A DNA stretch of 64,000 bases, taken from contig CANGNA010000013.1 in NCBI GenBank assembly GCA_947455215.1, positions 16,069 to 80,068 of the forward strand, in the 5' to 3' direction. Below are positions 1-9,163 of this stretch, piece by piece. The stretch is from Chitinophagaceae bacterium (GTDB lineage: Bacteria > Bacteroidota > Bacteroidia > Chitinophagales > Chitinophagaceae). Each line of letters begins with the position of its first letter. Within the stretch, counting starts at the first letter, position 1. Under the pieces are notes generated by a model. That model was not told the DNA's origin. It searched no databases and saw only the letters and a program-made list of their open reading frames with translations. The translations under genes and the position numbers were made by a program.

Positions 1-1631
1 AACGAGAAGTTGTTTGAAGCATTCTGCGCATATCCTCCCGGATTGATATAGTTCAAGCCATCATAAAGCGCGTCAACCGGCTGAGAATTCAAAACAGGTG
101 TCTTATATGTAGCGCGGTCAGACGAGACATCTACACCCAGGCGGTCAAATACGTTGAATTCGCCTTTTTTGAAGCCCAGTACATAGTCGCCCAATATCCT
201 GTCCGTCTTGTTACGGTAGTCGTAGTTGGCAGCTGTCCAATATGGGTTCTTGTAGTATGCTCCGTAATAACCATAGCGATCGATACCATTAGTATCAGTG
301 TATTGCATGGAGTAGAACTTATTATCCAGGTTCTTCAGCTCCGAAATAGGAATATCGCGCGCTGTCTGGTACAGGTTGCTCAACACAGATCCTGTAGCCT
401 GGCCCTGCGGTTCTATTCTTGAATATACGTTCATGTAGTTGAAGTCAACTGTTGAATAGAAATTGTTATTCAACTGTGTTGACGCATTGAAACGTACACT
501 GTATTTATTGTAGAATGTGTTAGGTACTACACCGTTGCTGTTAACCGCGTTAAGAGACAGGTAGTAGCTTGTGCTCTCGTTACCGCCAGACAGGGAAACA
601 AAGTTGTTCAGGTTCTGGCCGCGGTTAAAGAAACTCTTGATGTTGTCGGAGATGTCAGCATATGGCTTTACCAGCTGCTTGCCATCTATTATCTGGCCCC
701 AAGGGCGCAGCTTGCCGTCAAATGGCAGGCCCCAGCTAAAGTTCTCACGACGGTCGTCGTAGATACCGGCGTATATATTACCCTGGCCATACTGATGCTG
801 CAGACTTGCATATTTCAATATGTCAGATTGTGTATAGCTTACCTTGTAGGTAACATCCAGCTTAGAGTTTTCGTTGGTTGAGCGCTTCTTGCCTTTCTTA
901 GTGGTGATCATGATGGCACCATTACGGCCACGCTCACCATACAGGGCAGCAGCTGCTGCACCCGGCAATACGTTCACTGATTCGATTTCTTCAGGGTTGA
1001 TATCGTTGGCAGCGTTACCAAAGTCAGCCTGCTCCAGTACAGTACCACCCGTACGGTCGTAGTTGTTGATAATGATACCATCCACAACGATCAGGGCGTT
1101 ATTGTTGCCTGTTATTGACTTCTCACCACGAAGAACGATACGCGTAGAACCACCAGGGCCGCCGGTAGAGCTGGTGATATTGGCACCTGCCACCTTACCC
1201 TGAAGGCTTGACAACGCACTGGTATTATTACCCGCTGTCAGTTCTTCGCTGTTAACTGTAGTACTGTTGTAACCAAGTTCCCTTTTCTCCCTCTTTATGC
1301 CGAGGGCGGTAACCACTGCACCTTCCAGTGTAGTAGACGTGCGGGCCATACGGATATTGAACTCCGATTGTCCGGTATCAGATACGGTAACGGTAACATA
1401 GCCCAGCGCCTGTATCATAAGCTTGTTCTTCTTATCGTCCGGCAGGTCGATGTTGAAGTTACCATCTATGTCAGTAACAGTGCCCAGTGTAGTGCCTTTT
1501 ACCAATACGCCTGCTCCGGGTAATCCCTGGCCGTTTTCGTCTAGCACCCTACCTGTCACATTGTGCGTCTGAGCGAAAGCGCTAACGCTGCCTGATACCA
1601 GTAGTGCAAATAGTAACGAAGGTCTTTTCAT
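1..1631 (-). CDS. SusC/RagA-family TonB-linked outer membrane receptor, 3' part missing
   Basis: An open frame of about 543 codons reads from an ATG at 1631 down to the window edge; it is absent from the ORF track because its stop lies outside. The start has a signal peptide (MKRPSLLFALLVSGSVSAFA), then a carboxypeptidase-regulatory-like domain (GRVLDENGQGLPGAGVLVKG, about residues 25-95). A TonB plug follows (VVTALGIKREKRELGY, VVDGIIINNYD, YGERGRNGAIMITTKKG, to about 250), then the beginning of the barrel. This is the standard SusC/RagA order. The family imports oligomers with a SusD lipoprotein across the outer membrane; a susD gene would be expected just outside the window. The substrate cannot be inferred. 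Confidence 0.95.
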   Translation of the reverse strand, partial: MKRPSLLFALLVSGSVSAFAQTHNVTGRVLDENGQGLPGAGVLVKGTTLGTVTDIDGNFNIDLPDDKKNKLMIQALGYVTVTVSDTGQSEFNIRMARTSTTLEGAVVTALGIKREKRELGYNSTTVNSEELTAGNNTSALSSLQGKVAGANITSSTGGPGGSTRIVLRGEKSITGNNNALIVVDGIIINNYDRTGGTVLEQADFGNAANDINPEEIESVNVLPGAAAAALYGERGRNGAIMITTKKGKKRSTNENSKLDVTYKVSYTQSDILKYASLQHQYGQGNIYAGIYDDRRENFSWGLPFDGKLRPWGQIIDGKQLVKPYADISDNIKSFFNRGQNLNNFVSLSGGNESTSYYLSLNAVNSNGVVPNTFYNKYSVRFNASTQLNNNFYSTVDFNYMNVYSRIEPQGQATGSVLSNLYQTARDIPISELKNLDNKFYSMQYTDTNGIDRYGYYGAYYKNPYWTAANYDYRNKTDRILGDYVLGFKKGEFNVFDRLGVDVSSDRATYKTPVLNSQPVDALYDGLNYINPGGYAQNASNNFS

Positions 1632-1901
1632 ACTGTTTGTTTTTCTTAATAGTGTGTGATTGTTAAACCTGATCAGCATCCTCAATTGCCACCTACGGCA
1701 AAAAAGAATACACAATCAGCCGGTGAATTTATTACAACATTGTGAATTAACAAAGCTTTCCTTTCATTTTTGTTAACATTTTTTTGCGCGTCACATGCAT
1801 ATTTTACGCATAGGTGCGTATCTCTCTTCCTCTGCGTTTTCCACATGTAATATACAAAAGTCCGTCTGTTAGCGGATTATACCGTTTTTTGCCTTACGGC
1901 A

Positions 1902-3077
1902 TTAATGCCTTCCAGGCTGCTGCAACGCCTTTGCAATAGGGGCAGCCTGCACTTGCATGCAAAAATATTCCGATACATATCGGGCAATAGTAGCCTTCTT
2001 TTGTGGGTCCTCTATGGCCAGGAAGGCCAACTTTATCGCTTCCGCCACATCTGCAACTGCCGGTGTTCGGGCCAAAGTACCCACTCCCGCAGCGCCAAAC
2101 ATATCCATGTAAAAGTTCCGTACGCCAAGTATATACAGCCCTTTGGCCAGGTATTCCCCGGTTTTGTTCGGCGCCAGCATTTTCGATGCTATCATACCGG
2201 GTATCTCCTTCATCAGGCAGGCGCCTATATCGGCTGTGGCTTGTAGCGCCAGCATTTCTTCACGCGTTACGTATGGAAGCAAGAAAATATTGTCCTTATT
2301 GGCGGCAGTGGCTACAAACTGCCTTATACCATTACAATAGGCATTGTCTTTAAAGCCTGTAACCACAAGTGCCTGACCGGCCGTACCTGCCATGGCAAAT
2401 GCTTCCACCAGTTCCCGCACGCACAAACGGTCGTTCACTGCGCCGGTATACAACAATATCTTTTTGTCAAACACATGCGCGGGCAGTACATTTTTCAATA
2501 ACGCCTTATTGTCTGCTGCCGCCTGCACACCACCCGTATATGCGGTGTTGAGTATGGTTTCCGGCATAAAGTTGAGGTGCGCCCTGCCAGCCAGCCACGC
2601 CGACCGCTGGAAAGAAGGCGTTGCTACCAACAGCGCCTCGTTCAGCGAATGCAGCGCCCGGTAATGCGATATGGACGATAACGGCGATCTTCTCAGGTCT
2701 TTTATAGTAAAGTCAGATATCTCCAGTGTGTAATAGACAACCGGCAGCATGCCTTTTATACTCAACGCAGTATTGTAAGAAAACGGGCAAAATGCCACTA
2801 TCGCCTTGTATTGCCCGGTTGCCAGTTGCTGCTTTGCATACGCGCTGAACTTTTTGCGCAACGCCAGCCGTGTTTTTAAAGGCACATTGTGGTGCTTGCC
2901 CATCGTCGTCACCTTTATGTGATCGCCGATATCTACAGCCGCGGGAGTAAAAGAATCAAATGTTACTATTTCTACTGTATACCCTTCATCCCGCATCGCC
3001 TGCGCAGTAGCGTATACGGGCGGTAAAAAGTCGGGGTGAACAAGTGTAAGAAAAAGAAGCTGCTCCCTGTTTTGCAT
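1902..3077 (-). CDS. glycosyltransferase, GT-B fold (family 4-like)
   Basis: 391 residues, no signal peptide or membrane segment, so cytosolic. The N-terminal half has the alternating strand/helix pattern of a GT-B acceptor domain. The C-terminal half carries ILLYTGAVNDR and, near residue 320, NKTGEYLAKGLYILG, matching the conserved P-K-x-x-E-Y-L-A-x-G nucleotide-sugar-binding stretch of GT4 enzymes. Likely role: transfer of a sugar from a nucleotide donor to a surface glycan or lipid. Donor and acceptor are not visible, and no glycan-synthesis neighbours flank it. The gene lies alone between the SusC gene and the divergent hibernation-factor gene. Confidence 0.75.
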   Translation of the reverse strand: MQNREQLLFLTLVHPDFLPPVYATAQAMRDEGYTVEIVTFDSFTPAAVDIGDHIKVTTMGKHHNVPLKTRLALRKKFSAYAKQQLATGQYKAIVAFCPFSYNTALSIKGMLPVVYYTLEISDFTIKDLRRSPLSSISHYRALHSLNEALLVATPSFQRSAWLAGRAHLNFMPETILNTAYTGGVQAAADNKALLKNVLPAHVFDKKILLYTGAVNDRLCVRELVEAFAMAGTAGQALVVTGFKDNAYCNGIRQFVATAANKDNIFLLPYVTREEMLALQATADIGACLMKEIPGMIASKMLAPNKTGEYLAKGLYILGVRNFYMDMFGAAGVGTLARTPAVADVAEAIKLAFLAIEDPQKKATIARYVSEYFCMQVQAAPIAKALQQPGRH

Positions 3078-3245
3078 ATGCTGTTATGTGCGCCAAAAAT
3101 AGTTGTTTAATATTTGAGAAGGATATAATACCAATATTATATTTGACATCCTTTCTTGTTGCCGGAACGTACCGTTAGATTAGAATATAGCGATTACTCC
3201 CCGTGGCACAATAATATAAGCACCTCTCGCAAAACGAGAAGAACA

Positions 3246-3560
3246 ATGACCATCCAGGTAACCACCGACAACCATATAACAGGTAGCGAACATTTGTCAA
3301 CCCACGTACAGGAGGTAGTAAACAATGCCCTGCACCGCTTTAGCGCACACGTCACCACCATCGTAGTGCACCTGTCCGACGAGAACGCTGGCAAAAAAGG
3401 CCCCGACGATAAACGCTGCTCCATAGAGGCACGCTACACCGGCATACAACCGGTAGCGGCTGTAAACCATGCTGATACTATAGATGATGCAGTAAAAGGT
3501 GCGGTGCAGAAACTACGTTCCTCGCTCGATTCCATTACCGAACGCATGCGCAATCATTGA
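3246..3560 (+). CDS. hpf: ribosome hibernation promoting factor / sigma-54 modulation family
   Basis: 104 residues from the ATG at 3246 (MTIQVTTDNHITGSEHLSTH). The ORF track starts at 3156, but that 30-residue extension does not resemble the family. The pattern of beta strands and helices, the basic patch around KKGPDDKRCSIEARY and the C-terminal helix (AVKGAVQKLRSSLDSI) match short HPF/RaiA proteins. These bind the 30S decoding region and stabilise idle ribosomes in stationary phase. No C-terminal dimerisation domain is present, so this is the short form. The lipoprotein gene follows 19 bp downstream. Confidence 0.8.
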   Translation: MTIQVTTDNHITGSEHLSTHVQEVVNNALHRFSAHVTTIVVHLSDENAGKKGPDDKRCSIEARYTGIQPVAAVNHADTIDDAVKGAVQKLRSSLDSITERMRNH

Positions 3561-3579
3561 TTTACTGTAATTTGGCACC

Positions 3580-5220
3580 ATGTGCCGCCCGTTCATAAAA
3601 TTATCGGTCCTGCTCCTTGCCGGTGCAGGATTGTTGTTGCAGGCATGCACAGCCAATAAAGCAGCGGCAGATAAAAAGGTATTCCATCTCAACCTGTCCA
3701 GCGGCAACCTCGAAGCCATAGATCCGGCCTTTGCCAAAGACCTGTACCAGATTTGGATCAACCATATGGTATATAATACGTTGGTAGAGACCGATGAACA
3801 CCTGCACGTTACACCGTCGCTCGCCCAAAGCTGGGAGATAAGTCCCGACGGGCTTACAGTGGTCTTTCACCTGCGCAGCAATGTGTACTTTCAAGATAAT
3901 GATGCCTTTCCCGGTGGCCATGGCCGCCGCCTGGTAGCCGGCGATGTGGTGTATTCATTCCGCCGCCTGGTAGACCCAGCTACCGCAGCCACAGGCGCAT
4001 GGATATTCAATGGCCGCGTAGCCGATAAAGATCCCTTTACAGTCCTTAACGATTCTACATTCCAACTAAAGCTGTCCGCACCATTCCGCCCGCTGTTGGG
4101 CATGCTCAGCATGCAGTATTGCAACATCGTTCCGCACGAAGTGGTGGAGAAATGGGGCAAAGATTTCCGCAGTCACCCATGCGGCACAGGGCCCTTCATG
4201 TTCCGCTACTGGGACGAGGGCAATATCCTCAGCCTGGTAAAGAACCCGCATTACTGGGAGCAGGATAGCGCCGGCAAACCACTACCCTACCTCGATGCGG
4301 TGCAGGTATCTTTCATAGACAGTAAGGCTACTGAATTCCTGTTATTCCTGCAGCACAAGCTCGACTTTGTGAATGGTATCGACGGCTCCTTTAAAGATCT
4401 CATCCTTTCCAAAAGCGGCACAGTAAAGCAAGAATACCAAAGCAAGTTCCACCTGTCTAAAGACACCTACCTCAATACCGAATACATAGGCTTTCTTACC
4501 GATACCTCGCTGGCCATCATGAAGGGCGAGCCAACCGGCAATGTGCTCATCCGCCGTGCCATCAACTACGCTATCGACAGGCAGAAGATCGTTACTTATT
4601 ATAAGAACGGCATGGGCATACCTGCCACGCATGGCTTCATTCCCGCAGGCATACCCGGCTACGATAACACTGCGCAGTATGGCTATAACTACGATCCCGT
4701 AAAGGCCCGGCAGATCCTCGCCGAGGCCGGATACCCCGGCGGTAACGGACTGAAGCCAATAAAACTATTGGTGCAGGACAACTATGTAGACATAGTGAAT
4801 TTTGTTGCCGGCCAATTGCAGGAGATAGGCATACCTACTACTATAGAGGTGATGCAACCCAACATACTGCGCCAGCAAATGAGCAAGAGCCAGGCGGTTG
4901 TATATCGTGGCCAGTGGCTGGCCGATTATCCCGATGCAGAGACCTTCCTTATTGTGTTCAATGGCCGCCAGCCCGCGCCGCCCAACTATACCCGCTTCAG
5001 CAATACCACCTTCGATAAGTGGTACGACGAATGCCTGAACCAGCCCGACACCCTCCGCTGGGCCACCTATCGCAAAATGGACAGCCTGGCCAGCAGCTAT
5101 GCACCACTCATCCCGCTGTATTACGATGTGTTACTCCACTTCACACAAAACAACATAACCGGCTTCCGCAGCAATGCCCTCAATGTCATAGACATCAAGC
5201 AGGTCGATATCATGCGTTAG
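3580..5220 (+). CDS. ABC transporter substrate-binding lipoprotein, oligopeptide type (SBP_bac_5)
   Basis: 546 residues beginning with a lipoprotein signal peptide whose lipobox is LLQAC (Cys at about 23). The mature part shows family-5 features: SGNLEAIDPAFAKDLYQ, the SLAQSWEISPDGLTVVFHLR motif with FQDNDAF after it, RRAINYAIDRQKI, and DPVKARQILAEAGYPGG. The family captures peptides, nickel or other small ligands for an ABC importer. No permease or ATPase genes are nearby, so the cognate transporter must be encoded elsewhere. In Bacteroidota such proteins are usually tethered to the periplasmic face of a membrane. The ligand is not predictable. Confidence 0.9.
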   Translation: MCRPFIKLSVLLLAGAGLLLQACTANKAAADKKVFHLNLSSGNLEAIDPAFAKDLYQIWINHMVYNTLVETDEHLHVTPSLAQSWEISPDGLTVVFHLRSNVYFQDNDAFPGGHGRRLVAGDVVYSFRRLVDPATAATGAWIFNGRVADKDPFTVLNDSTFQLKLSAPFRPLLGMLSMQYCNIVPHEVVEKWGKDFRSHPCGTGPFMFRYWDEGNILSLVKNPHYWEQDSAGKPLPYLDAVQVSFIDSKATEFLLFLQHKLDFVNGIDGSFKDLILSKSGTVKQEYQSKFHLSKDTYLNTEYIGFLTDTSLAIMKGEPTGNVLIRRAINYAIDRQKIVTYYKNGMGIPATHGFIPAGIPGYDNTAQYGYNYDPVKARQILAEAGYPGGNGLKPIKLLVQDNYVDIVNFVAGQLQEIGIPTTIEVMQPNILRQQMSKSQAVVYRGQWLADYPDAETFLIVFNGRQPAPPNYTRFSNTTFDKWYDECLNQPDTLRWATYRKMDSLASSYAPLIPLYYDVLLHFTQNNITGFRSNALNVIDIKQVDIMR

Positions 5221-5229
5221 TGCAAGAAA

Positions 5230-5617
5230 CTATTGCCAGATACACCTGACAGGATAATGTTTGAAATGTTTATCTGCGGAAAGCAATGTAAGGTCTTGTG
5301 CAATGGCCTGCGCAATAATCCGTCTGTCGAAAGGGTCTCTATGAATAAATGGCAATTCTGCCAGTTGCAGCAAATGAGGAAATTCGATAGGCAGCACTTT
5401 AATATCTGTTTGTACAAGGAAGTCGGCGACCTTTTCGAAAGATACCTTTAGCTCAAGTTTGCCGGATGAAGATTTAATAGCTATTTCCCATAAACTGGCT
5501 ATGCTTAGAAAGCAATCATTATTTATGTCGGCTATTTTATCTCTAACGTTTTTAACCAGTTGTTTATCCCCCTTCAATAAACCATATAAAGGCATGCGTA
5601 TCTAATAAAAACGGCAT
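5230..5617 (-). pseudogene. VapC-type PIN toxin, frameshifted near its N-terminus
   Basis: The ORF track gives 5230..5595, but that frame lacks the catalytic N-terminus. The real start is the ATG at 5617, which overlaps the antitoxin stop as TAATG. It reads MPFLLDTHAFIWFIEG with the first PIN aspartate (LLDTH), then stops at once because of a run of five G (plus-strand ccccc, 5568-5572). With four G the frame continues as DKQLVKNVRDKIADINND into the intact remainder (SIASLWEIAIK, FIHRDPFDRRIIAQA, LLSADKHF). So the toxin is disrupted by +1 nt. A sequencing error or slippage in the homopolymer would restore it. Confidence 0.85.
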
Positions 5618-5829
5618 TACATATAGTCTTTAAAGTCCTCCAGCGGTTCGTCAAAATCACTACTCATTACAAAGGCACCCTTACCTATACCAAACTCACG
5701 CTTTTTAGGTTTTGTGGGTTCTTTATCCTTCTTTAACTTAAGCTCGAGGAAACCAACAAAATCGGCAACTTCTTCCTTAAGGTTGTCGGGCAGCTCTGAT
5801 ATTTCGTTGAACAATGCAATGTTTGTCAT
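5617..5829 (-). CDS. antitoxin of a VapBC-type pair (DUF2281-like)
   Basis: 70 residues, MTNIALFNEISELPDNLKEE then VADFVGFLELK and a lysine-rich linker. It resembles DUF2281 antitoxins: an N-terminal helical dimerisation part and a disordered tail (DFDEPLEDFKDYM) that inserts into the toxin. Its stop codon overlaps the start of the downstream vapC (TAATG), the usual translational coupling. The pair would normally regulate its own promoter. Because the toxin frame is broken here, the antitoxin may be a remnant or may counter a related toxin such as the one at 60 kb, though their sequences look unrelated. Confidence 0.75.
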   Translation of the reverse strand: MTNIALFNEISELPDNLKEEVADFVGFLELKLKKDKEPTKPKKREFGIGKGAFVMSSDFDEPLEDFKDYM

Positions 5830-6018
5830 AATAACTCTTTGCTACAACAAATATAAGAAATTATACCACGCCTATCTGCCTCCGACCGCTATGGCAGCCT
5901 GTAGCAAAGTGTTATGATCGCCTTGATAAAAAGTTGACAGGTGTTAGCGACTAAGCCTCAGTAAGAAGTAAATCTGAAAGGTTCATAGAAATACTTATTT
6001 TACATCAGTTTTTATACC

Positions 6019-6435
6019 ATGCACTACTGGAAACGCATAGCACTATACACATTTATCCCGGCCATAGGCTTTCACCTGTTGCTGATGCCGCTATGGTTCC
6101 TGGCCGCTTTCCAGCAATCGGCCAAGGCAATGTCGGTAGAGATGGCTTTCGATGTATTGCTACCCCTCTATCTGCTCAAATCGCACTACAACAACTCTGA
6201 GGAATTTGTACAGTTTAAAAACTACTACATCAACGCCATACTCATCGTTTGTGCAGTAACAGCTTCTTGCTTCCTGTACTACCTCAACTGGGCCATCTCC
6301 ATCGGAGACTTCCTCCACCCCGACCCTGAAACCCTCACCAACACCCTGCATGAATATTATGTTGCTATATCAATAGCCACAGTCGGCATCGCTATATCCT
6401 TCCTGTCCATCAACAGAAAAAAAACTGCACAATGA
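6019..6435 (+). CDS. small membrane protein of unknown function
   Basis: 138 residues with four likely membrane-spanning stretches: FIPAIGFHLLLMPLWFLAAF (about 12-31), a weaker one near 45-55, AILIVCAVTASCFLYYLNW (about 73-92) and ISIATVGIAISFLSI (about 116-130). A positively charged end (NRKKTAQ) suggests a cytoplasmic C-terminus. I do not recognise the family. It stands alone between a toxin-antitoxin remnant and a repeat-filled spacer, so context gives no clue. Continuous reading frame and hydrophobic periodicity support a real gene. Confidence 0.6.
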   Translation: MHYWKRIALYTFIPAIGFHLLLMPLWFLAAFQQSAKAMSVEMAFDVLLPLYLLKSHYNNSEEFVQFKNYYINAILIVCAVTASCFLYYLNWAISIGDFLHPDPETLTNTLHEYYVAISIATVGIAISFLSINRKKTAQ

Positions 6436-6458
6436 AATGTAATCAATAAGCACGCATA

Positions 6459-6600
6459 GTGTCACCCTGAGCTCAGTTTACCCTGAGTTTGCCGAAGGGT
6501 CGAAGGGCGACACGGTCACGGGAAACTCCCCTCTTGCCGAAGAGGGGACGATGCACCCCTTGCGGCTGCGTCGGGGGTGATAGGACAACGACTGTACTAT
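6459..6600. repeat. intergenic palindromic repeats
   Basis: The spacer before the helicase gene holds two inverted-repeat stretches, around gtttgccgaagggtcgaagg and around ctcttgccgaagagggg, followed by a short direct repeat of gagc(a/c)att units. Related sequence (cttcggcaagctcagtgtaa) occurs at about 51.64 kb. They look like dispersed intergenic repeats, not genes. Confidence 0.5.
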
Positions 6601-6649
6601 TGAGCCATTGAGCAATTGAGCAATTCAGCCATTCTACCTACCTTCGCTT

Positions 6650-8461
6650 ATGCTTCCGGCCCTTGTGCACACCGATACAGACAATCCCATTTTTTATAAG
6701 GCCGCAGCCTTTGTCTGCGACACCGACGAGAACATTTTTCTTACCGGCAAAGCAGGCTCCGGCAAGACCACTTTTCTTAAATACATACAGACACAAACCA
6801 AAAAGCGCTGCGCTATTGTTGCGCCTACAGGCATAGCTGCCATCAATGCCGGAGGGGAAACCATACACTCATTTCTGCAACTACCTTTTTCGCCATTTGT
6901 GCCGGGCAATGGCGGTGGCTTTGGCGCGCAAACTGCAGGCGTAGAAGACAAACACTCACTATTGGCGCGCCTGAAGCTGCGCGACACCAAACTACAACTG
7001 CTCCGCAAATTGCAGCTGCTCATCATTGATGAGATAAGCATGGTGCGTGCAGATCTGCTGGATGCTATGGACCTGGTGCTGCGTCATGTGCGCCGCCGGT
7101 GGGACAAACCTTTTGGCGGCCTGCAGGTGGTGTTCATCGGCGATATGTTCCAGCTGCCACCGGTGGCCACGCAAGACGATTGGGAGATACTGCGCCGCTT
7201 TTATCCCGGTACATACTTCTTCGATTCACAGGTCATCAGGCAATACCCGCCGCTGTATATAGAACTGACCAAGATATACAGACAAAAAGACAGATCGTTT
7301 GTAGAAATACTGAACCGCATACGCACCGGCAATGTGACCTATGAGGATATAGATGTGCTGAACGATCGCCAGGTGCAACCCGGCGTAGATTACAAGGGCT
7401 ACATCATGCTGTGTACACACAACAACATTGCCGATAAGATAAACGCCGAAGAGCTGGACAAGCTGCCCGTAAAGGAGCATGTTTTTAAAGGCACCATCAC
7501 CAATGAGTTTAGCGACAAAGCCCTGCCGGTAGATATGGAGCTAAAGTTGAAGGTAGGCGCCCAGGTGATGTTTGTAAAGAACGACCTGCAAACGCCGCGC
7601 CGTTACTACAATGGTAAGATAGGCACCGTGGAGAATATCAGCGAAGACGGCATCAAAATATCATTTCCAGGAGAGCCTGCACATACCGCCGTTACTGCCG
7701 ACCTGGAAGTATGGAAGAATGTACGCTATGCACTCGATAGCCGCACGGGCGAAGTAGTGGAAGACGAGATAGGCTCTTTTACACAATACCCGCTGCGCCT
7801 GGCATGGGCCATTACCGTGCACAAGAGCCAGGGTCTTACGCTGGATAAAGTAATAGTAGACCTGAACCGCGCCTTTGCCAGCGGCCAGGTATATGTGGCG
7901 CTCAGCCGCTGCACCAGTATAGACGGGCTGGCGCTACGCAGCAGGCTGGCCATAGAGAATGTGATGATCGATAACCGCATCATAGAGTTTGCAGAGAGTG
8001 AGGCGGGCGAAGATGAACTGAATGTAAAGCTGGAAGAGAGCCGCAGGTATGCCCGCAGATCGCATATCATTAATACCTTTTCCTTTGAAGAGCTGATAGC
8101 CAACATTGAGAAAACTGGCATGGAGCTGGCCAAGCGCAAGACCGGCCCGCTGGAGGAGAATGCTTTTCTGATAGATAAGATACTGGACGTGTTGCTGCAA
8201 GCACAGAAACATGCCACAGCATTTCATACCCAGGTGCAGCAGCTATACGATGCCGGCGATGATGATAAACTAATGGAGCGCGCCGCATCGGCCACCATCT
8301 ACTTCTCCGAAAAAGTATTGGGATCGGTACTGGCAGACATCAACCAACACCTGGCGCTACTGGCCGACAATACCAAGGTGGCCAAGCAAACGCGCATGTG
8401 GCGCAATATAAAAGACGCCGTAGAGCAAAAAAATAAAGAGTTGTTTAATCATGTCGGTTAG
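6650..8461 (+). CDS. PIF1/RecD-like superfamily 1B DNA helicase
   Basis: 603 residues. Helicase motifs appear in order: Walker A FLTGKAGSGKTTFLK (about 28), motif Ia IVAPTGIAAINAGG, Walker B LLIIDEISM (about 125), motif III GDMFQLPPV, and near residue 385 the paired motifs V and VI AWAITVHKSQGLTLDK and QVYVALSRC. This is the PIF1 arrangement; these enzymes unwind DNA 5'-3', resolve G-quadruplexes and assist replication. The last 150 residues are helical and probably a family-specific accessory region. It is transcribed alone. A TAnnTTTG-like box (TACCTTCG) lies three bases before the start. Confidence 0.85.
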   Translation: MLPALVHTDTDNPIFYKAAAFVCDTDENIFLTGKAGSGKTTFLKYIQTQTKKRCAIVAPTGIAAINAGGETIHSFLQLPFSPFVPGNGGGFGAQTAGVEDKHSLLARLKLRDTKLQLLRKLQLLIIDEISMVRADLLDAMDLVLRHVRRRWDKPFGGLQVVFIGDMFQLPPVATQDDWEILRRFYPGTYFFDSQVIRQYPPLYIELTKIYRQKDRSFVEILNRIRTGNVTYEDIDVLNDRQVQPGVDYKGYIMLCTHNNIADKINAEELDKLPVKEHVFKGTITNEFSDKALPVDMELKLKVGAQVMFVKNDLQTPRRYYNGKIGTVENISEDGIKISFPGEPAHTAVTADLEVWKNVRYALDSRTGEVVEDEIGSFTQYPLRLAWAITVHKSQGLTLDKVIVDLNRAFASGQVYVALSRCTSIDGLALRSRLAIENVMIDNRIIEFAESEAGEDELNVKLEESRRYARRSHIINTFSFEELIANIEKTGMELAKRKTGPLEENAFLIDKILDVLLQAQKHATAFHTQVQQLYDAGDDDKLMERAASATIYFSEKVLGSVLADINQHLALLADNTKVAKQTRMWRNIKDAVEQKNKELFNHVG

Positions 8462-8509
8462 CCAGATGTGGCACACCTTTGAGGTTTGCCTCATCTACGA
8501 GTACCTGGG

Positions 8510-8872
8510 TTATCCGTGATACACTCTTGATGCTACTATCTTCCCATCCTTTATTTCCAATACTTCAGCTACCATCATATCAGGGTCGCCGTCGGCCTTG
8601 CGTAAATACTCCATAAATACGCGCTCCTCATTGGCGGTTAGTATTGTGGGCTCGTATTGCAGGTTGGGCAGGCGCTCAAAGGCATCGGCCCACCAGGCGT
8701 GCAGTGCGGCCCTGCCCGTTACCATACCATTGGTCTCCGGCTGGCGCAGCTTTAGTTTAGGGCTATAGTGCACCGCATCATTATGGTACAGGTCCAGTAA
8801 ACCTTCCAGGTCTTTGGTATTAAAACACTGGAACCAGCGCAGGGCTATATCGGTCAATTCGTAAGGATGCAT
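8510..8872 (-). CDS. NTF2-like / SnoaL-like domain protein
   Basis: 120 residues covering one complete NTF2-like fold: helix TDIALRWFQCFNTKDLEGLLDLYHNDAVHY, then the strand-rich half ending VLEIKDGKIVASRVYHG. The family forms cone-shaped pockets used by small isomerases, cyclases or binding proteins; the ligand cannot be told from sequence. No signal peptide, so cytosolic. A TATTTTTG box with a normal short leader precedes the start on the minus strand. It is convergent with the helicase gene. Confidence 0.75.
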   Translation of the reverse strand: MHPYELTDIALRWFQCFNTKDLEGLLDLYHNDAVHYSPKLKLRQPETNGMVTGRAALHAWWADAFERLPNLQYEPTILTANEERVFMEYLRKADGDPDMMVAEVLEIKDGKIVASRVYHG

Positions 8873-9108
8873 AAAAAAATTTTTTGGCAGACTAGCAAAA
8901 ATATCGGCTTATGTGTATATTGCAGCACGGTTGTAAGGAAAACAAACTGTAAAAACAAGCAAAGCCGCTGATTTACAGAAAGAAAACACAGAATTGTGAA
9001 CAGCTTGTGGGAAAACACCATTATTGTTTAACTACTTTTTAACTGCCAATTTTTGTTTTTGTGAGAAAAATCCTACAATTGCAAGTAAAATAAATTTGTC
9101 CAAGACTA

Positions 9109-9137
9109 TTGTTTTTTAGAAATCACAATTATATTTG
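9109..9137 (+). promoter_or_regulatory. Bacteroidota-type promoter for the barrel protein
   Basis: TTG at 9109-9111 and TATATTTG at 9130-9137 are separated by 18 bp, close to the Bacteroidota -33/-7 consensus (TTTG, about 19-21 bp, TAnnTTTG). The start codon follows 26 bases after the box. The surrounding 8873-9163 spacer is AT-rich and shows nothing else. Confidence 0.6.
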
Positions 9138-9163
9138 CATACTAAACACAAACACACTCTGTT

